Shown piece after piece: positions 1 through 9,969 of a stretch of 64,000 bases of DNA. Both the position numbers and the translations under genes were made by a program. The DNA lies in assembly GCF_000284295.1 (NCBI RefSeq), contig NC_017093.1:8122001-8186000 (forward strand). Reading direction: 5' to 3'. How positions within the stretch are numbered: position 1 is the stretch's first letter; each line of letters starts with the position of its first letter. This DNA comes from Actinoplanes missouriensis 431. GTDB lineage: Bacteria; Actinomycetota; Actinomycetes; Mycobacteriales; Micromonosporaceae. The notes beneath the pieces are model-generated. The model ran no database searches. It was not told where the DNA came from and saw only the letters and a list, made by a program, of their open reading frames with translations.

Positions 1-1535
1 AGCCGCCGCCGCACATCGTCGGCGTAGGCGGCGACCTCCGTCGGCAGCGGGGGTCGCGGGCCGACCAGCGACATCTGCCCCAGCAGGACGTTGAGCAGCT
101 GCGGGAGCTCGTCGAGCGAGAACCGGCGCAGCCACCGACCGACCGGGGTGACCCGCGGATCGTCGCGCATTTTGAAGAGCACACCGTCGTGCTCGTTGAG
201 ATGCCTCAGTTCGCCCAGGCGAGCCTCGGCGTCGAGGTACATGCTGCGGAACTTGAAGATCCGGAATTCTCGGCCGTCACGTCCCACGCGCACTTGGCGA
301 AAGAGTACCGGTCCACGTGACGTGAGTCCCACGCAGAGCGCCACGCCCAGCAGCACCGGACCGGCAACGATCAGCAGGGCCAGTGCGCCTAAACGATCGA
401 ACACGTCCTTGACCAGGCGCGATCCGCCGTGCAGCCGGGGATGTTCGACGTGCAGCATGGGAAGTCCATCGAACGGGCGAATCGTGGTCCGCGCACCGGC
501 CACATCGACCAGGGCGCTGGCCACCACGAGATCGACCTCGTCCCGCTCCAGCTGCCAGGCGAGCCGGCGCACCGCGGTGCCGTCCAGCTCGGGGCAGCTG
601 AGCACCACCACGGTGTCCGCGTCGGCCTGCTCGACCGCGCTCGCCACCTCGTCGAACGTGCCGTAGACGGTCAGGCCGTCGACGCCGATCCCGTCGGCGT
701 CCGGGGGCAGGCAGGCGCCGACCACCTCGAGGCCGTGGTACCGCTCGCGGCGCAACTGTCGGGTGATTCCGATCACTGACAGCTCGTGTCCGACAACGAT
801 CACTCGTCGGAGGTTCTCGCCGCGGCTGCGGGCAAGATGCAGCCGCTTGCGCAGCAGGAACCGGAGCACGACGACGGCGGCGATCGCGCCCGGCAGAGCG
901 ACGAGCACGTAGGACCGGGCGAGATCCAAACTGAGCGCGTACGAGACCACGGCCGCCCCCGCGATCAATCCGACGCCGCCCCGGAGCACCCGCTGATACT
1001 CGTCGCTGCCGACGAAGAGATAGCGGCGCTCATACGCCCGGGAGACCGCGAGCACCAGCAGGAGCAGGACCGGCAGCAGCGCGGAGAAGAAGGTATAGGC
1101 ACGGTTGTACTGGGTCACCGCGTCGCCGAAGCGGACGATGAACGTCGCCACGCCGGCGGCGACCCCGGCGGTCAGGTCGGAGACGACGAGCGACCAGACG
1201 TACCTGCGCTCCCAGAGCTGACGCCGGGACATCGCGGCGTGCCGGCCGCGGTTGCGGACGAACGGCCGGCTCGCCGGGCGGGCGGCCTGGGAGCGGTTGG
1301 GGCGGTCCGACCAGTGCCGCTCGATCGCGTTGTTACGGGCCCCTCTGTTGGGGGCTCGCGCCTCGGATCCGGCGGGAGGTGGGCTGAGCGGCGCCCCCGG
1401 GACCGGGATCTTGGTGGTCGGGATCCACGGTCCCGCATTGGGTTTCTTCGGTGCGTCGGTGTCGGGAGTCTTCGGTGCCCCGGTGTCGGGATTCTCCGGC
1501 GCGACGGGCTCGGTCGACGACACGTCCTGAGACAT
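1..1535 (-). CDS. Polyprenyl glycosylphosphotransferase (sugar transferase), 3' end outside window
   Basis: Initiating enzyme of surface polysaccharide assembly: this family transfers a sugar phosphate from a nucleotide sugar to undecaprenyl phosphate at the membrane. The frame starts at an ATG at 1535 behind a G-rich ribosome site and stays open to base 1, so at least 511 residues are present and the C-terminus is cut off. A Thr/Pro-rich cytosolic tail comes first, then several hydrophobic segments (bases about 930-1230), then a nucleotide-binding-like middle. Near base 100 the frame reads FSLDELPQLLNV and MSLVGPRPPLP, the hallmark of the bacterial sugar transferase domain. Sugar and pathway cannot be told from this fragment. 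Confidence 0.9.
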   Translation of the reverse strand, partial: MSQDVSSTEPVAPENPDTGAPKTPDTDAPKKPNAGPWIPTTKIPVPGAPLSPPPAGSEARAPNRGARNNAIERHWSDRPNRSQAARPASRPFVRNRGRHAAMSRRQLWERRYVWSLVVSDLTAGVAAGVATFIVRFGDAVTQYNRAYTFFSALLPVLLLLVLAVSRAYERRYLFVGSDEYQRVLRGGVGLIAGAAVVSYALSLDLARSYVLVALPGAIAAVVVLRFLLRKRLHLARSRGENLRRVIVVGHELSVIGITRQLRRERYHGLEVVGACLPPDADGIGVDGLTVYGTFDEVASAVEQADADTVVVLSCPELDGTAVRRLAWQLERDEVDLVVASALVDVAGARTTIRPFDGLPMLHVEHPRLHGGSRLVKDVFDRLGALALLIVAGPVLLGVALCVGLTSRGPVLFRQVRVGRDGREFRIFKFRSMYLDAEARLGELRHLNEHDGVLFKMRDDPRVTPVGRWLRRFSLDELPQLLNVLLGQMSLVGPRPPLPTEVAAYADDVRRR

Positions 1536-1636
1536 CCCCCGCCGACCCCCTGTCACCCGATGCGTGCACCCGTGTGACCAACGGACGGATGGCGGAGCGC
1601 GTCACGGCATGACAAGGCGGACAAATCGCCAGGCTG

Positions 1637-2236
1637 TCAGCTTCCGTGGAACTTGTTCTGCGCCCACTCGACGCCCTCGAGAACTATCGCCTCGGTGACG
1701 TCGGCAGCTCGGTCCACCAGGAAGTCCAACTCCTTGCGCTCCGCACCGGAGAAGTCGGAGAGCACGTAGTCGGCCGGGTCCTGCCGGCCCGGCGGCCTCC
1801 CGATCCCGAAACGCACCCGCGCGTACTCCTTGGTGGCCAGCGACTTCGACATCGAGCGCAGTCCATTGTGACCACCCTCGCCGCCGCCCCGCTTGGCACG
1901 CACCTGTCCGAACGGCACATCCAGCTCATCATGCACCGCGATCACATTCGCCACGGGCACTTTGAAGAACTGCGACAACGCCACCACCGGGGCACCGGAC
2001 AGGTTCATATAGGTCAGCGGCTTCAGGAGGATCAGTTTCGGGCCACCCATGCCCAGACGGCCCTCGGCCATCTCGCCCTGTGCCCGCTTCGCCCGGCCGA
2101 ACTTGCCGCCGATCCGGGACGCCAGCAGGTCCGCGACCATGAATCCGACGTTGTGCCGGTTGCCCGCGTACTCCTTGCCGGGGTTTCCCAGGCCGACCAC
2201 CAGCCAGGGTGCCTCGTCGCTCAACTTCGCCTCCAC
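1637..2236 (-). CDS. pth: Peptidyl-tRNA hydrolase
   Basis: Cleaves the ester bond of peptidyl-tRNAs released from stalled ribosomes and recycles the tRNA. 199 residues, the usual size. Motifs are intact: GLGNPG with Asn18, RHNVGF with catalytic His28, YMNLSG with Asn78, HDELD with Asp103, and GGHNGL with Asn124. The start is GTG; the ATG a few bases upstream is out of frame. It is the last gene of the classical actinobacterial run glmU-prs-rplY-pth on the minus strand, about 70 bases after rplY, with a hairpin between the two. Confidence 0.97.
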   Translation of the reverse strand: MEAKLSDEAPWLVVGLGNPGKEYAGNRHNVGFMVADLLASRIGGKFGRAKRAQGEMAEGRLGMGGPKLILLKPLTYMNLSGAPVVALSQFFKVPVANVIAVHDELDVPFGQVRAKRGGGEGGHNGLRSMSKSLATKEYARVRFGIGRPPGRQDPADYVLSDFSGAERKELDFLVDRAADVTEAIVLEGVEWAQNKFHGS

Positions 2237-2247
2237 CGCATATACAG

Positions 2248-2281
2248 ATCAGGGAAAGCACCCGAAGGCACTTTCCCTGAT
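2248..2281 (-). terminator. Hairpin between rplY and pth
   Basis: Perfect 11-bp inverted repeat (ATCAGGGAAAG with CTTTCCCTGAT) around a 12-nt loop, lying just before the pth start and after the rplY stop. There is no clear T-run, so it may be an attenuator or RNA-processing site and not a full terminator. Confidence 0.5.
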
Positions 2282-2309
2282 TCCTGGCTTACCGCTGCGC
2301 GCGTCAGAC

Positions 2310-2921
2310 TTACTCCGCGGCGCTCTCGCCCTCGGCCTCGGCGGCGGCCGCGTCGTCCTCGGCCTGGGTGGTGCTCTGGGCCGCGGTGATCATCGCGAGC
2401 ACCAGGTCGGCCTCGACCGCCAGCTCGGTGCCGCGGGGCAGCTTCACGTCGCCGGCGGTGATCCGCGCGCCGGCCTCGAGGCCGTCGATCGAGACCTCGA
2501 GCTCGGACGGGAGGTGCAGCGCCTCGGCGACCACCGAGACGGTGTTCGACTCGTGCACGATCAGGGTGTTCTTGGCGGCCTCGCCGACCAGGGTCACCGG
2601 GATGTCGACCTGGACCTTCTCGCCGCGCTTCACGATGAGCAGGTCGATGTGCTCGTAGGTGTCCTTGATCGGGTCACGCTGGATGGCCTTCGGCAGGGCC
2701 AGCGTCGCGGCGGCGTTGCCCGCGATGTCGATCGTGAAAATCTGGTTGAGCCCACCGTGCCGGATGGCGGCGGCGAACTCACGGGCGGGCAGCGCGATGT
2801 GCTGCGGCGCCTCGCCGTGGCCGTAGAGAACGGCTGGCACCAGGCCGGCCCGGCGCGTGCGGCGGGCACCACCCTTGCCGAACTCGGTGCGGGGCTCGGC
2901 GCTGATCTTTACCTCGGACAC
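2310..2921 (-). CDS. rplY: 50S ribosomal protein L25 / general stress protein Ctc
   Basis: Binds 5S rRNA in the large ribosomal subunit. 203 residues: the N-terminal half (SEVKISAEPRTEFGKGGARR) is the L25 5S-binding domain, followed by the beta-rich TL5/CTC-type domain and an acidic Ala/Glu-rich tail of about 20 residues, as is common in actinobacterial Ctc proteins. The start is GTG at 2921 with an AGGAG site 7 nt upstream. It lies between prs and pth; the 364-base gap to prs makes its own promoter likely. Confidence 0.96.
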   Translation of the reverse strand: MSEVKISAEPRTEFGKGGARRTRRAGLVPAVLYGHGEAPQHIALPAREFAAAIRHGGLNQIFTIDIAGNAAATLALPKAIQRDPIKDTYEHIDLLIVKRGEKVQVDIPVTLVGEAAKNTLIVHESNTVSVVAEALHLPSELEVSIDGLEAGARITAGDVKLPRGTELAVEADLVLAMITAAQSTTQAEDDAAAAEAEGESAAE

Positions 2922-3246
2922 GGGGAAACTCCTGAAACTTCTCGATGCGGGCTGCGGCTAAGTCTGCGGCTGCGGTATCCGGCAGGACATGCGGTGGTGG
3001 CCGCCGACGGCGCTAGGACCGTCGCCGGCGCTGCCGGGCGAAGGGCGCGCTGGGCACAGGCCCGGAGCACCGCGTCGATGACGGCACCTCGAGTGGACTG
3101 CGAAACCTCAGCAGACCACGAGGCACCCTCGCCGTGGCAACCGCACTAGCTTACCTGCCACGATCGCGCACTGGTCGGCGGGTCCGCCTCTGCCGGCGGC
3201 GTCTGCGTAAAAAGCACCCTGTCGCGGCAACTTGCGCCACAAGAGA
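2922..3246. other. Intergenic stretch between rplY and prs terminator
   Basis: No convincing gene. Short frames here have no ribosome site and odd composition. It presumably carries the rplY promoter, but I could not identify a convincing -35/-10 pair. Confidence 0.5.
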
Positions 3247-3271
3247 AAACGCCCGTCACAGACGGGCGTTT
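3247..3271 (-). terminator. Rho-independent terminator of prs
   Basis: Perfect 11-bp stem (AAACGCCCGTC/GACGGGCGTTT) with a 3-nt loop, 14 bases after the prs stop. On the minus strand it runs into a T-rich stretch (TTTTCTCTT). Confidence 0.9.
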
Positions 3272-3285
3272 CCCTTATCGGTGGA

Positions 3286-4266
3286 TCAGCTGAGGCCACC
3301 GAACAAAGTGGTCACCGAGCCGTCGTCGAACACCTCACGGATCGCGCGAGCCAGCAGCGGCGCGATCGACAACACAGTGATCTTGTCGAGCCGCTTCTCC
3401 GGTGAGAGCGGCAGCGTGTTCGTCACCACCAGCTCGCTGATCCGGCTGTTCTTCAGGCGCTCGGTCGCCGGGTCGGAGAGCAGCGCGTGGGTGGACGCCA
3501 CGATCACGTCGGCCGCGCCCTCCTCGAAGAGGATGTCCGCCGCCTTGGTGATCGTGCCGCCGGTGTCGATCATGTCGTCGACGATCAGGCAGACCCGGCC
3601 CTCGACCTCGCCGACCACGCGGTTCGCCACCACCTGGTTCGGCTTCAGCGGGTCACGGGTCTTGTGGATGAAGGCCAGCGGGCAGCCACCCAGCCGGTCG
3701 GTCCACCGCTCGGCGACCCGCACCCGGCCGGAGTCCGGCGCCACCACGGTCATCGGGCGGCCGGCGAACTTCTTCTGCACGTAGTCGGCCAGGATGTCCA
3801 TCGCGAACAGGTGGTCCACCGGGCCGTCGAAGAAGCCCTGGATCTGCGCGGTGTGCAGGTCGACCGTGAGGATCCGGTTCGCGCCGGCGGTCTTCAGCAG
3901 GTCCGCCACCAGACGGGCGGAGATCGGCTCCCGGCCGCGGTGCTTCTTGTCCTGCCGCGAGTACGGGTAGAACGGCAGGACCACGGTGATCCGCTTCGCC
4001 GACCCGCGCTTCAGCGCGTCGATCATGATCAGGGTCTCCATGACCCACCGGTTCACGCCCTCGGTGACCGACTGGACCACGAAGGCGTCGGACCCGCGAA
4101 CCGAATCCTTGAACCGGACGAAGATCTCACCATTGGCGAACTCGTACGAGTCCGAGGGCGTCGGCGCGACGCCGAGCACCTGTCCGATCTCCTCCGCCAG
4201 TTCCGGGAATCCCCGGCCGGAGAAGAGCATCAAACTCTTACGGTTCTCGGCGACGATGCTGCCCAT
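3286..4266 (-). CDS. prs: Ribose-phosphate pyrophosphokinase (PRPP synthase)
   Basis: Makes 5-phosphoribosyl-1-pyrophosphate from ribose 5-phosphate and ATP, feeding nucleotide, His and Trp synthesis. 326 residues from ATG 4266. The frame can be extended 26 residues upstream, but family members begin at MGSIVAENRKSLMLFSGRG and a GGGAG site precedes this ATG. The PRPP-binding loop (CLIVDDMIDTGGT), the flexible loop (YSRQDKKHRGREPISA) and the DLHTAQIQGFFDGP segment are all intact. It follows glmU at a distance of 111 bases, as in most Actinobacteria. Confidence 0.97.
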   Translation of the reverse strand: MGSIVAENRKSLMLFSGRGFPELAEEIGQVLGVAPTPSDSYEFANGEIFVRFKDSVRGSDAFVVQSVTEGVNRWVMETLIMIDALKRGSAKRITVVLPFYPYSRQDKKHRGREPISARLVADLLKTAGANRILTVDLHTAQIQGFFDGPVDHLFAMDILADYVQKKFAGRPMTVVAPDSGRVRVAERWTDRLGGCPLAFIHKTRDPLKPNQVVANRVVGEVEGRVCLIVDDMIDTGGTITKAADILFEEGAADVIVASTHALLSDPATERLKNSRISELVVTNTLPLSPEKRLDKITVLSIAPLLARAIREVFDDGSVTTLFGGLS

Positions 4267-4377
4267 CGGCTCGCTGCTCCCGTTGATTAGGGGGTGGGTT
4301 CGCAGTGAAGTATCCCTTGCGAGAACGTAACCGCCACGTTTCACGGCCGCCGGGTGGGATGGCTCACCCCCGCTGGA

Positions 4378-5820
4378 TCAGTCCTGCTCAGGGGTGATAT
4401 CCGCAGCCCGTGCCGCGGCTTTCGCGGACACCGTCCCGGGACGGCGGCGCTCGGTCCAGCCTTCCACGTTGCGCTGCTGCGCGCGGGTCACACCGAGGTC
4501 ACCGGCCGGAACGTCCTTGGCGATCGCGCTGCCTGCCGCCACGTACGCCCCCGGGCCGATCGTCACCGGCGCGATGAGGACCGTGTCCGAGCCGACGAAC
4601 GCGGCCTCGCCGACCGTGGTCCGGCTCTTCCGGACCCCGTCGTAGTTCGCGAAGATCGTACCGGCGCCGATGTTCGCGCTCGCGCCGATCGAGGCGTCAC
4701 CGACATAGGACAGGTGCGGCACCTTCGCGCCCTCGCCGAGCTGGGCGTTCTTGGTCTCGACGAAACCGCCGACCTTGGACTTGCGCGCCAGCCTGGTGCC
4801 CGGCCGCAGGTACGAGTACGGCCCCACGGTCGCCGCCGGCCCGATCTCCGCGCCGATCGCGTGCGTCCGCAGCACCGTGGCGCCCTCGGCGACCACCGTG
4901 TCCACCAGCGTGGTGTCCGGGCCGATCACCGCGCCGGTCGCCACCGACGAGGTGCCCGAGATCTGCGAGTTCTGGTCGACCACGGCGTCCGGCTCGAGGG
5001 TGGCGGTCACGTCGATCCAGGTGGTCGCCGGGTCCAGCAGCAGCACGCCGGACCGCATCCAGGCGTCGTTCACCCGATCGCGCATCAGCACCCGCAGCCG
5101 GGAGAGCTCGGCACGGTCGTTGCAGCCGAGCGTCTCGTACGCGAACTCGGCGATCTCGACCGCGACCGGGTGCCCCTGGCCGGCCAGGATCCCGAAGACG
5201 TCCGTGAGGTACTCCTCGCCCTGCGCGTTGTCGGTCGACAACTTGCTCAGCGCCTCGCGCAGCAGCACCGCGTCGAACGCGTAGATCCCGGAGTTGATCT
5301 CCCGGATCCGCCGCTGCTCGTCGGTGGCGTCCTTCTGCTCGACGATCCGTTCCAGGTTGCCCTCCGCGTCCCGGACCAGCCGCCCGAGACCTGTCGGGTC
5401 GGCGACCTCGGCGCCCAGCACGGTCGCCGCCGCGCCGGCCCGCTCATGGGTGGCGAGCAGCGCCTCGACCGTCTCCGGGCGCAGCAGCGGCACGTCGCCG
5501 CTGAGCACCACGACGGTGCCGGTCAGCTCGGGCGCCGCATCCAGGGCGATGCGCACGGCGTGGCCGGTGCCGTTCTGCTCGGCCTGCAGCACCGGGGTGG
5601 CCTCCGGCGCGGCCTCGGCGAGGAAGGCGCCGACCTGGTCGGCCTTGTGCCCGACGACGACGAGGGTGCGGTCGGTCCGGATCGCCGACGCGACGGCCAG
5701 GACGTGCCCCAGCAGGGTGCGCCCGAGCAGCGGCTGAAGAACCTTGGGCGTCGCGGACTTCATCCGCTTCCCCTCACCAGCGGCGAGGACGACAACGGTA
5801 CGGCTGGGGGCCTGGCTCAC
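4378..5820 (-). CDS. glmU: Bifunctional UDP-N-acetylglucosamine pyrophosphorylase / glucosamine-1-phosphate N-acetyltransferase
   Basis: Catalyses the last two steps to UDP-GlcNAc, the precursor of peptidoglycan. 480 residues from GTG 5820, chosen because a GGAG ribosome site lies 6 nt before it; an ATG 12 bases further upstream has no such site. The N-terminal nucleotidyltransferase domain shows LAAGEGKRMKSATPKVLQPL. The C-terminal half is a left-handed beta-helix with hexapeptide repeats, including GPYSYLRPGTRL, GNAQLGEG-like turns and NYDGVRKSRT. It heads the glmU-prs pair, with tRNA-Gln upstream. Confidence 0.96.
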   Translation of the reverse strand: MSQAPSRTVVVLAAGEGKRMKSATPKVLQPLLGRTLLGHVLAVASAIRTDRTLVVVGHKADQVGAFLAEAAPEATPVLQAEQNGTGHAVRIALDAAPELTGTVVVLSGDVPLLRPETVEALLATHERAGAAATVLGAEVADPTGLGRLVRDAEGNLERIVEQKDATDEQRRIREINSGIYAFDAVLLREALSKLSTDNAQGEEYLTDVFGILAGQGHPVAVEIAEFAYETLGCNDRAELSRLRVLMRDRVNDAWMRSGVLLLDPATTWIDVTATLEPDAVVDQNSQISGTSSVATGAVIGPDTTLVDTVVAEGATVLRTHAIGAEIGPAATVGPYSYLRPGTRLARKSKVGGFVETKNAQLGEGAKVPHLSYVGDASIGASANIGAGTIFANYDGVRKSRTTVGEAAFVGSDTVLIAPVTIGPGAYVAAGSAIAKDVPAGDLGVTRAQQRNVEGWTERRRPGTVSAKAAARAADITPEQD

Positions 5821-5901
5821 GCGGGACTCCATCGATTGCAGCGGCATCTTGCCGGGGCGACAATTCCACCCCACAGCCCTCGGGCTTTACCACAGGAATT
5901 G

Positions 5902-5973
5902 CTCGGCCGCCAGGACTCGAACCCGGAATACTTGGACCAAAACCAAGGGTGTTGCCAATTACACCACGGCCGA
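5902..5973 (-). tRNA. tRNA-Gln (anticodon TTG)
   Basis: 72-nt cloverleaf on the minus strand: acceptor TCGGCCG/CGGCCGA with discriminator G, an anticodon stem CTTGG/CCAAG around loop TTTTGGT (anticodon TTG), and T-arm GGTTCGAGTCC. No CCA is encoded. Confidence 0.97.
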
Positions 5974-5990
5974 ATAGTGCTGGAGACAGC

Positions 5991-6872
5991 CTAGCGTCCC
6001 CCGCCTTGCCCGGCGAAAGCGGACGAAGTCTCGTGGACGACGGCCCGCATCACGCCCTCCGTCCGCCAATAGAGCAGGCGTGACCGGGGCGCCTCGATGA
6101 TCAGACAGCCGTGATAGTCGTCGCCGACGTTGGCCCTGCGGGTCAGGGGAACATGCTTCTTGATCGTCGGACGGCGGAACTGATCGCGGGGAAGACCCAG
6201 TTGAGCCGCCCACCAGTCCGCCGCCTCGTCGGCATCGGCGGTCTCATGGATGCTCAGGCGGTACTTCAAGTCGGCGACGCCGTATCCGCCCAGCTGAAGA
6301 AAGCGCAGGAAGAGGCCGCACAGACCGGGGTCGCTGTTGATGAATGTCAGCCGGTCCTCGCGCGCCCACGGTTTCGATTTCCTGCCCTCGCACCAGTAGG
6401 CCACGGCTCCCATGAGCAGCACGTCCCGATCCGACAGGGCATCGACATCACGCGCCGCCAGATCCCACACCTCGGCCTGGCGCCGATCCCGCTCCGCCCG
6501 GAACTCGTCCCACCGCGCCTCGGAATGCCTCTTCGCCAGCTCGCGTTTCGCGGTGGCTCGGGCGCTGTCCGGATCGAGCGGGATGTGCCCCACCCAGGCG
6601 AATGCCGTCGACTTGGCGACACCCAACCGTGTCGCGATGTCGTTGAGTGACCAGCCATCCGTCCGGAGCCGGGTCGCCTCACCCCGAAGGTGATCTTTCG
6701 CGTGGGGACGCGCCGGCGGCTCGACACCGCGTAACCAGTCCGTCAGGGTCGCGTTGCTGACGCCGAACATTCTCCTCAGCTGCGTGCGTGACAGCCCCGG
6801 ATCGGTCCGGAGCCGGCGCGCCTCGTCACGCATGCTGGTCTCGGACCTACCTGCTTCGCGCCCAGTAGTCAT
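5991..6872 (-). CDS. Double-HTH protein with a LAGLIDADG-like endonuclease-type domain
   Basis: Function not established. From ATG 6872 (no good ribosome site, so the start is uncertain) it has 293 residues. Two homeodomain-like helix-turn-helix units follow each other at about 14-50 and 63-97 and look like a duplication: both carry the pattern EA.RLRTD...GV...T...W. A linker rich in Arg/Glu follows. Residues 151-195 read LLMGAVAYWCEG, then FINSDPGLCGLFLRFL, a pattern I associate with actinobacterial and phage proteins having a LAGLIDADG-like fold. The gene ends 17 bases before tRNA-Gln on the same strand and is divergent from a TetR gene. Site-specific nuclease or DNA-binding regulator are both possible. 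Confidence 0.6.
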   Translation of the reverse strand: MTTGREAGRSETSMRDEARRLRTDPGLSRTQLRRMFGVSNATLTDWLRGVEPPARPHAKDHLRGEATRLRTDGWSLNDIATRLGVAKSTAFAWVGHIPLDPDSARATAKRELAKRHSEARWDEFRAERDRRQAEVWDLAARDVDALSDRDVLLMGAVAYWCEGRKSKPWAREDRLTFINSDPGLCGLFLRFLQLGGYGVADLKYRLSIHETADADEAADWWAAQLGLPRDQFRRPTIKKHVPLTRRANVGDDYHGCLIIEAPRSRLLYWRTEGVMRAVVHETSSAFAGQGGGR

Positions 6873-6920
6873 AGCGCAATGGTCCGCCGCTGCGATGTTC
6901 ACCTTCAAGGCCCCGCGCAT

Positions 6921-6940
6921 GCCATTCCTGTCAGGATGGC
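6921..6940. promoter_or_regulatory. Possible TetR autoregulatory operator
   Basis: Imperfect palindrome GCCATTCCTG / TCAGGATGGC with a one-base asymmetry, ending 3 bases before the TetR GTG start and overlapping its ribosome site. The location suits autorepression; no experimental basis. Confidence 0.3.
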
Positions 6941-6943
6941 TGG

Positions 6944-7591
6944 GTGAAAGATCAGACGGAAAGCGCCGACCGCCCACCGCGAATCCGGATGCCGGCCGCT
7001 CAGCGCCGTGAGCAGCTGATCGCGATAGGACGGCAGCTCTTCGCCGAGCGGGGCTTCGACGCGACGAGCGTCGAGGAGGTGGCGTCCCGGGCGAAGGTGT
7101 CGAAGCCGGTCGTCTACGAGCACTTCGGCGGCAAGGAGGGCCTGTACGCGGTGGTCGTCGACCGTGAGGTGCGGACGCTGCTCGACCGGATCGCCGCGGC
7201 GCTGACCGCCGGACATCCCCGGGAGCTGCTGGAACAGGCGGCGCTCGCGCTGCTCGACTACATCGACGACGAGCCGCACGGGTTTCGGGTGCTGGTTCGC
7301 GAGTCGCCGGTGCTCTCCGCCGCGGGCAACTTCTCCAGCGTCATGAACGACATCGCGCACCAGGTGGAGCACATCCTCGGCGCCGAGTTCAAGAGCCGGG
7401 GCATCGACCCGAAGTTCGCCGAGCTCTACTCACAGGCGCTGGTCGGGATGGTGGCGCTGGTCGGCCAGTGGTGGCGGGAGGCGCAGCGGCCGAAGAAGGA
7501 GATGGTCGCCGCGCACCTGGTCAACCTGGCCTGGAACGGCCTGTCCCACCTGGAGACCAAGCCGGGCCTGCTGACCCGCAAGATGCGGTGA
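6944..7591 (+). CDS. TetR family transcriptional regulator
   Basis: 215 residues from GTG 6944. The N-terminal TetR HTH spans residues about 18-64 (RREQLIAIGRQLFAERGFDA, then VEEVASRAKVSKPVVYEHFGGKEGLY), with the family's typical YEHFG.KE.L motif. The C-terminal helical domain should bind a ligand or dimerise; its ligand is not predictable. Divergent from the HTH/endonuclease-like gene and convergent with the DUF4383 gene, so the regulated target is not obvious; autoregulation is likely for the family. The stop codon sits in the loop of a strong hairpin. Confidence 0.93.
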   Translation: MKDQTESADRPPRIRMPAAQRREQLIAIGRQLFAERGFDATSVEEVASRAKVSKPVVYEHFGGKEGLYAVVVDREVRTLLDRIAAALTAGHPRELLEQAALALLDYIDDEPHGFRVLVRESPVLSAAGNFSSVMNDIAHQVEHILGAEFKSRGIDPKFAELYSQALVGMVALVGQWWREAQRPKKEMVAAHLVNLAWNGLSHLETKPGLLTRKMR

Positions 7592-7605
7592 CCGCATCTT
7601 GCGGG
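7575..7605. terminator. Bidirectional terminator with the TetR stop codon as its loop
   Basis: Perfect 14-bp stem (CCCGCAAGATGCGG with its complement) around the triplet TGA, which is the stop codon of the TetR gene. It serves the convergent TetR and DUF4383 genes; the DUF4383 stop lies 14 bases beyond. Confidence 0.8.
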
Positions 7606-7618
7606 GTCAACGAGACGA

Positions 7619-8083
7619 TCAGGCGGTGCGTCCCTCGCGGACCTGGCGCGGCGCGCCGGCCTGCGACTCCGGGACGACCTTGCTGTACAGGCTGACCGTG
7701 ATCAGCAGCAGCCCGGCCAGGTAGGTCACGATCACCGTGGACATGCTGTAACCGAAGAAGTTGGCGTCGGTGCGGATGGTGGCCAGCGCGTAACTGCCGA
7801 TCACCAGCAGCGCCCAGCCGAGGTACTTGTCGACCGCGACGTCGAGGTTCTTGCCGATCGCCGTGCCGGCGAGCACGAGGCCGCCGACCACGATGTGAAT
7901 GATCGACGAGAGCATGTTGGTCTCCTGGCCGAGGACCCGGATGCCCGTCTCGTTCGCGAACGGCTCCCCGGCGGTCTGGATCGCGCCCAGGACGCCGAAG
8001 ACCACGAGGTAGGCGCCGACGAGGAAGCCAACGATCCGGTAGATCGGCCGCAGGGGATGGTTGACCGGAATGTGCGAGGCCAT
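7619..8083 (-). CDS. DUF4383 domain membrane protein
   Basis: 154 residues with four predicted membrane segments (about 15-35, 60-78, 88-105, 113-132) and a short basic C-terminus. The opening HPLRPIYRIVGFLVGAYLVVFG and the repeated-looking topology match the DUF4383 family of Actinobacteria, whose function is unknown. The ATG start is well placed. Convergent with the TetR gene and transcribed away from the ABC-F gene end. Confidence 0.85.
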   Translation of the reverse strand: MASHIPVNHPLRPIYRIVGFLVGAYLVVFGVLGAIQTAGEPFANETGIRVLGQETNMLSSIIHIVVGGLVLAGTAIGKNLDVAVDKYLGWALLVIGSYALATIRTDANFFGYSMSTVIVTYLAGLLLITVSLYSKVVPESQAGAPRQVREGRTA

Positions 8084-8165
8084 GCTGTCCGTCCGTCTCC
8101 AAGGTCAGGTGTAGTCGTACCGATTCTCGCGTATCGGCCGCAAGGGCGCAGGCACACCCCCCGGA

Positions 8166-9962
<1,797 letters not shown>

Positions 9963-9969
9963 GATGCGT

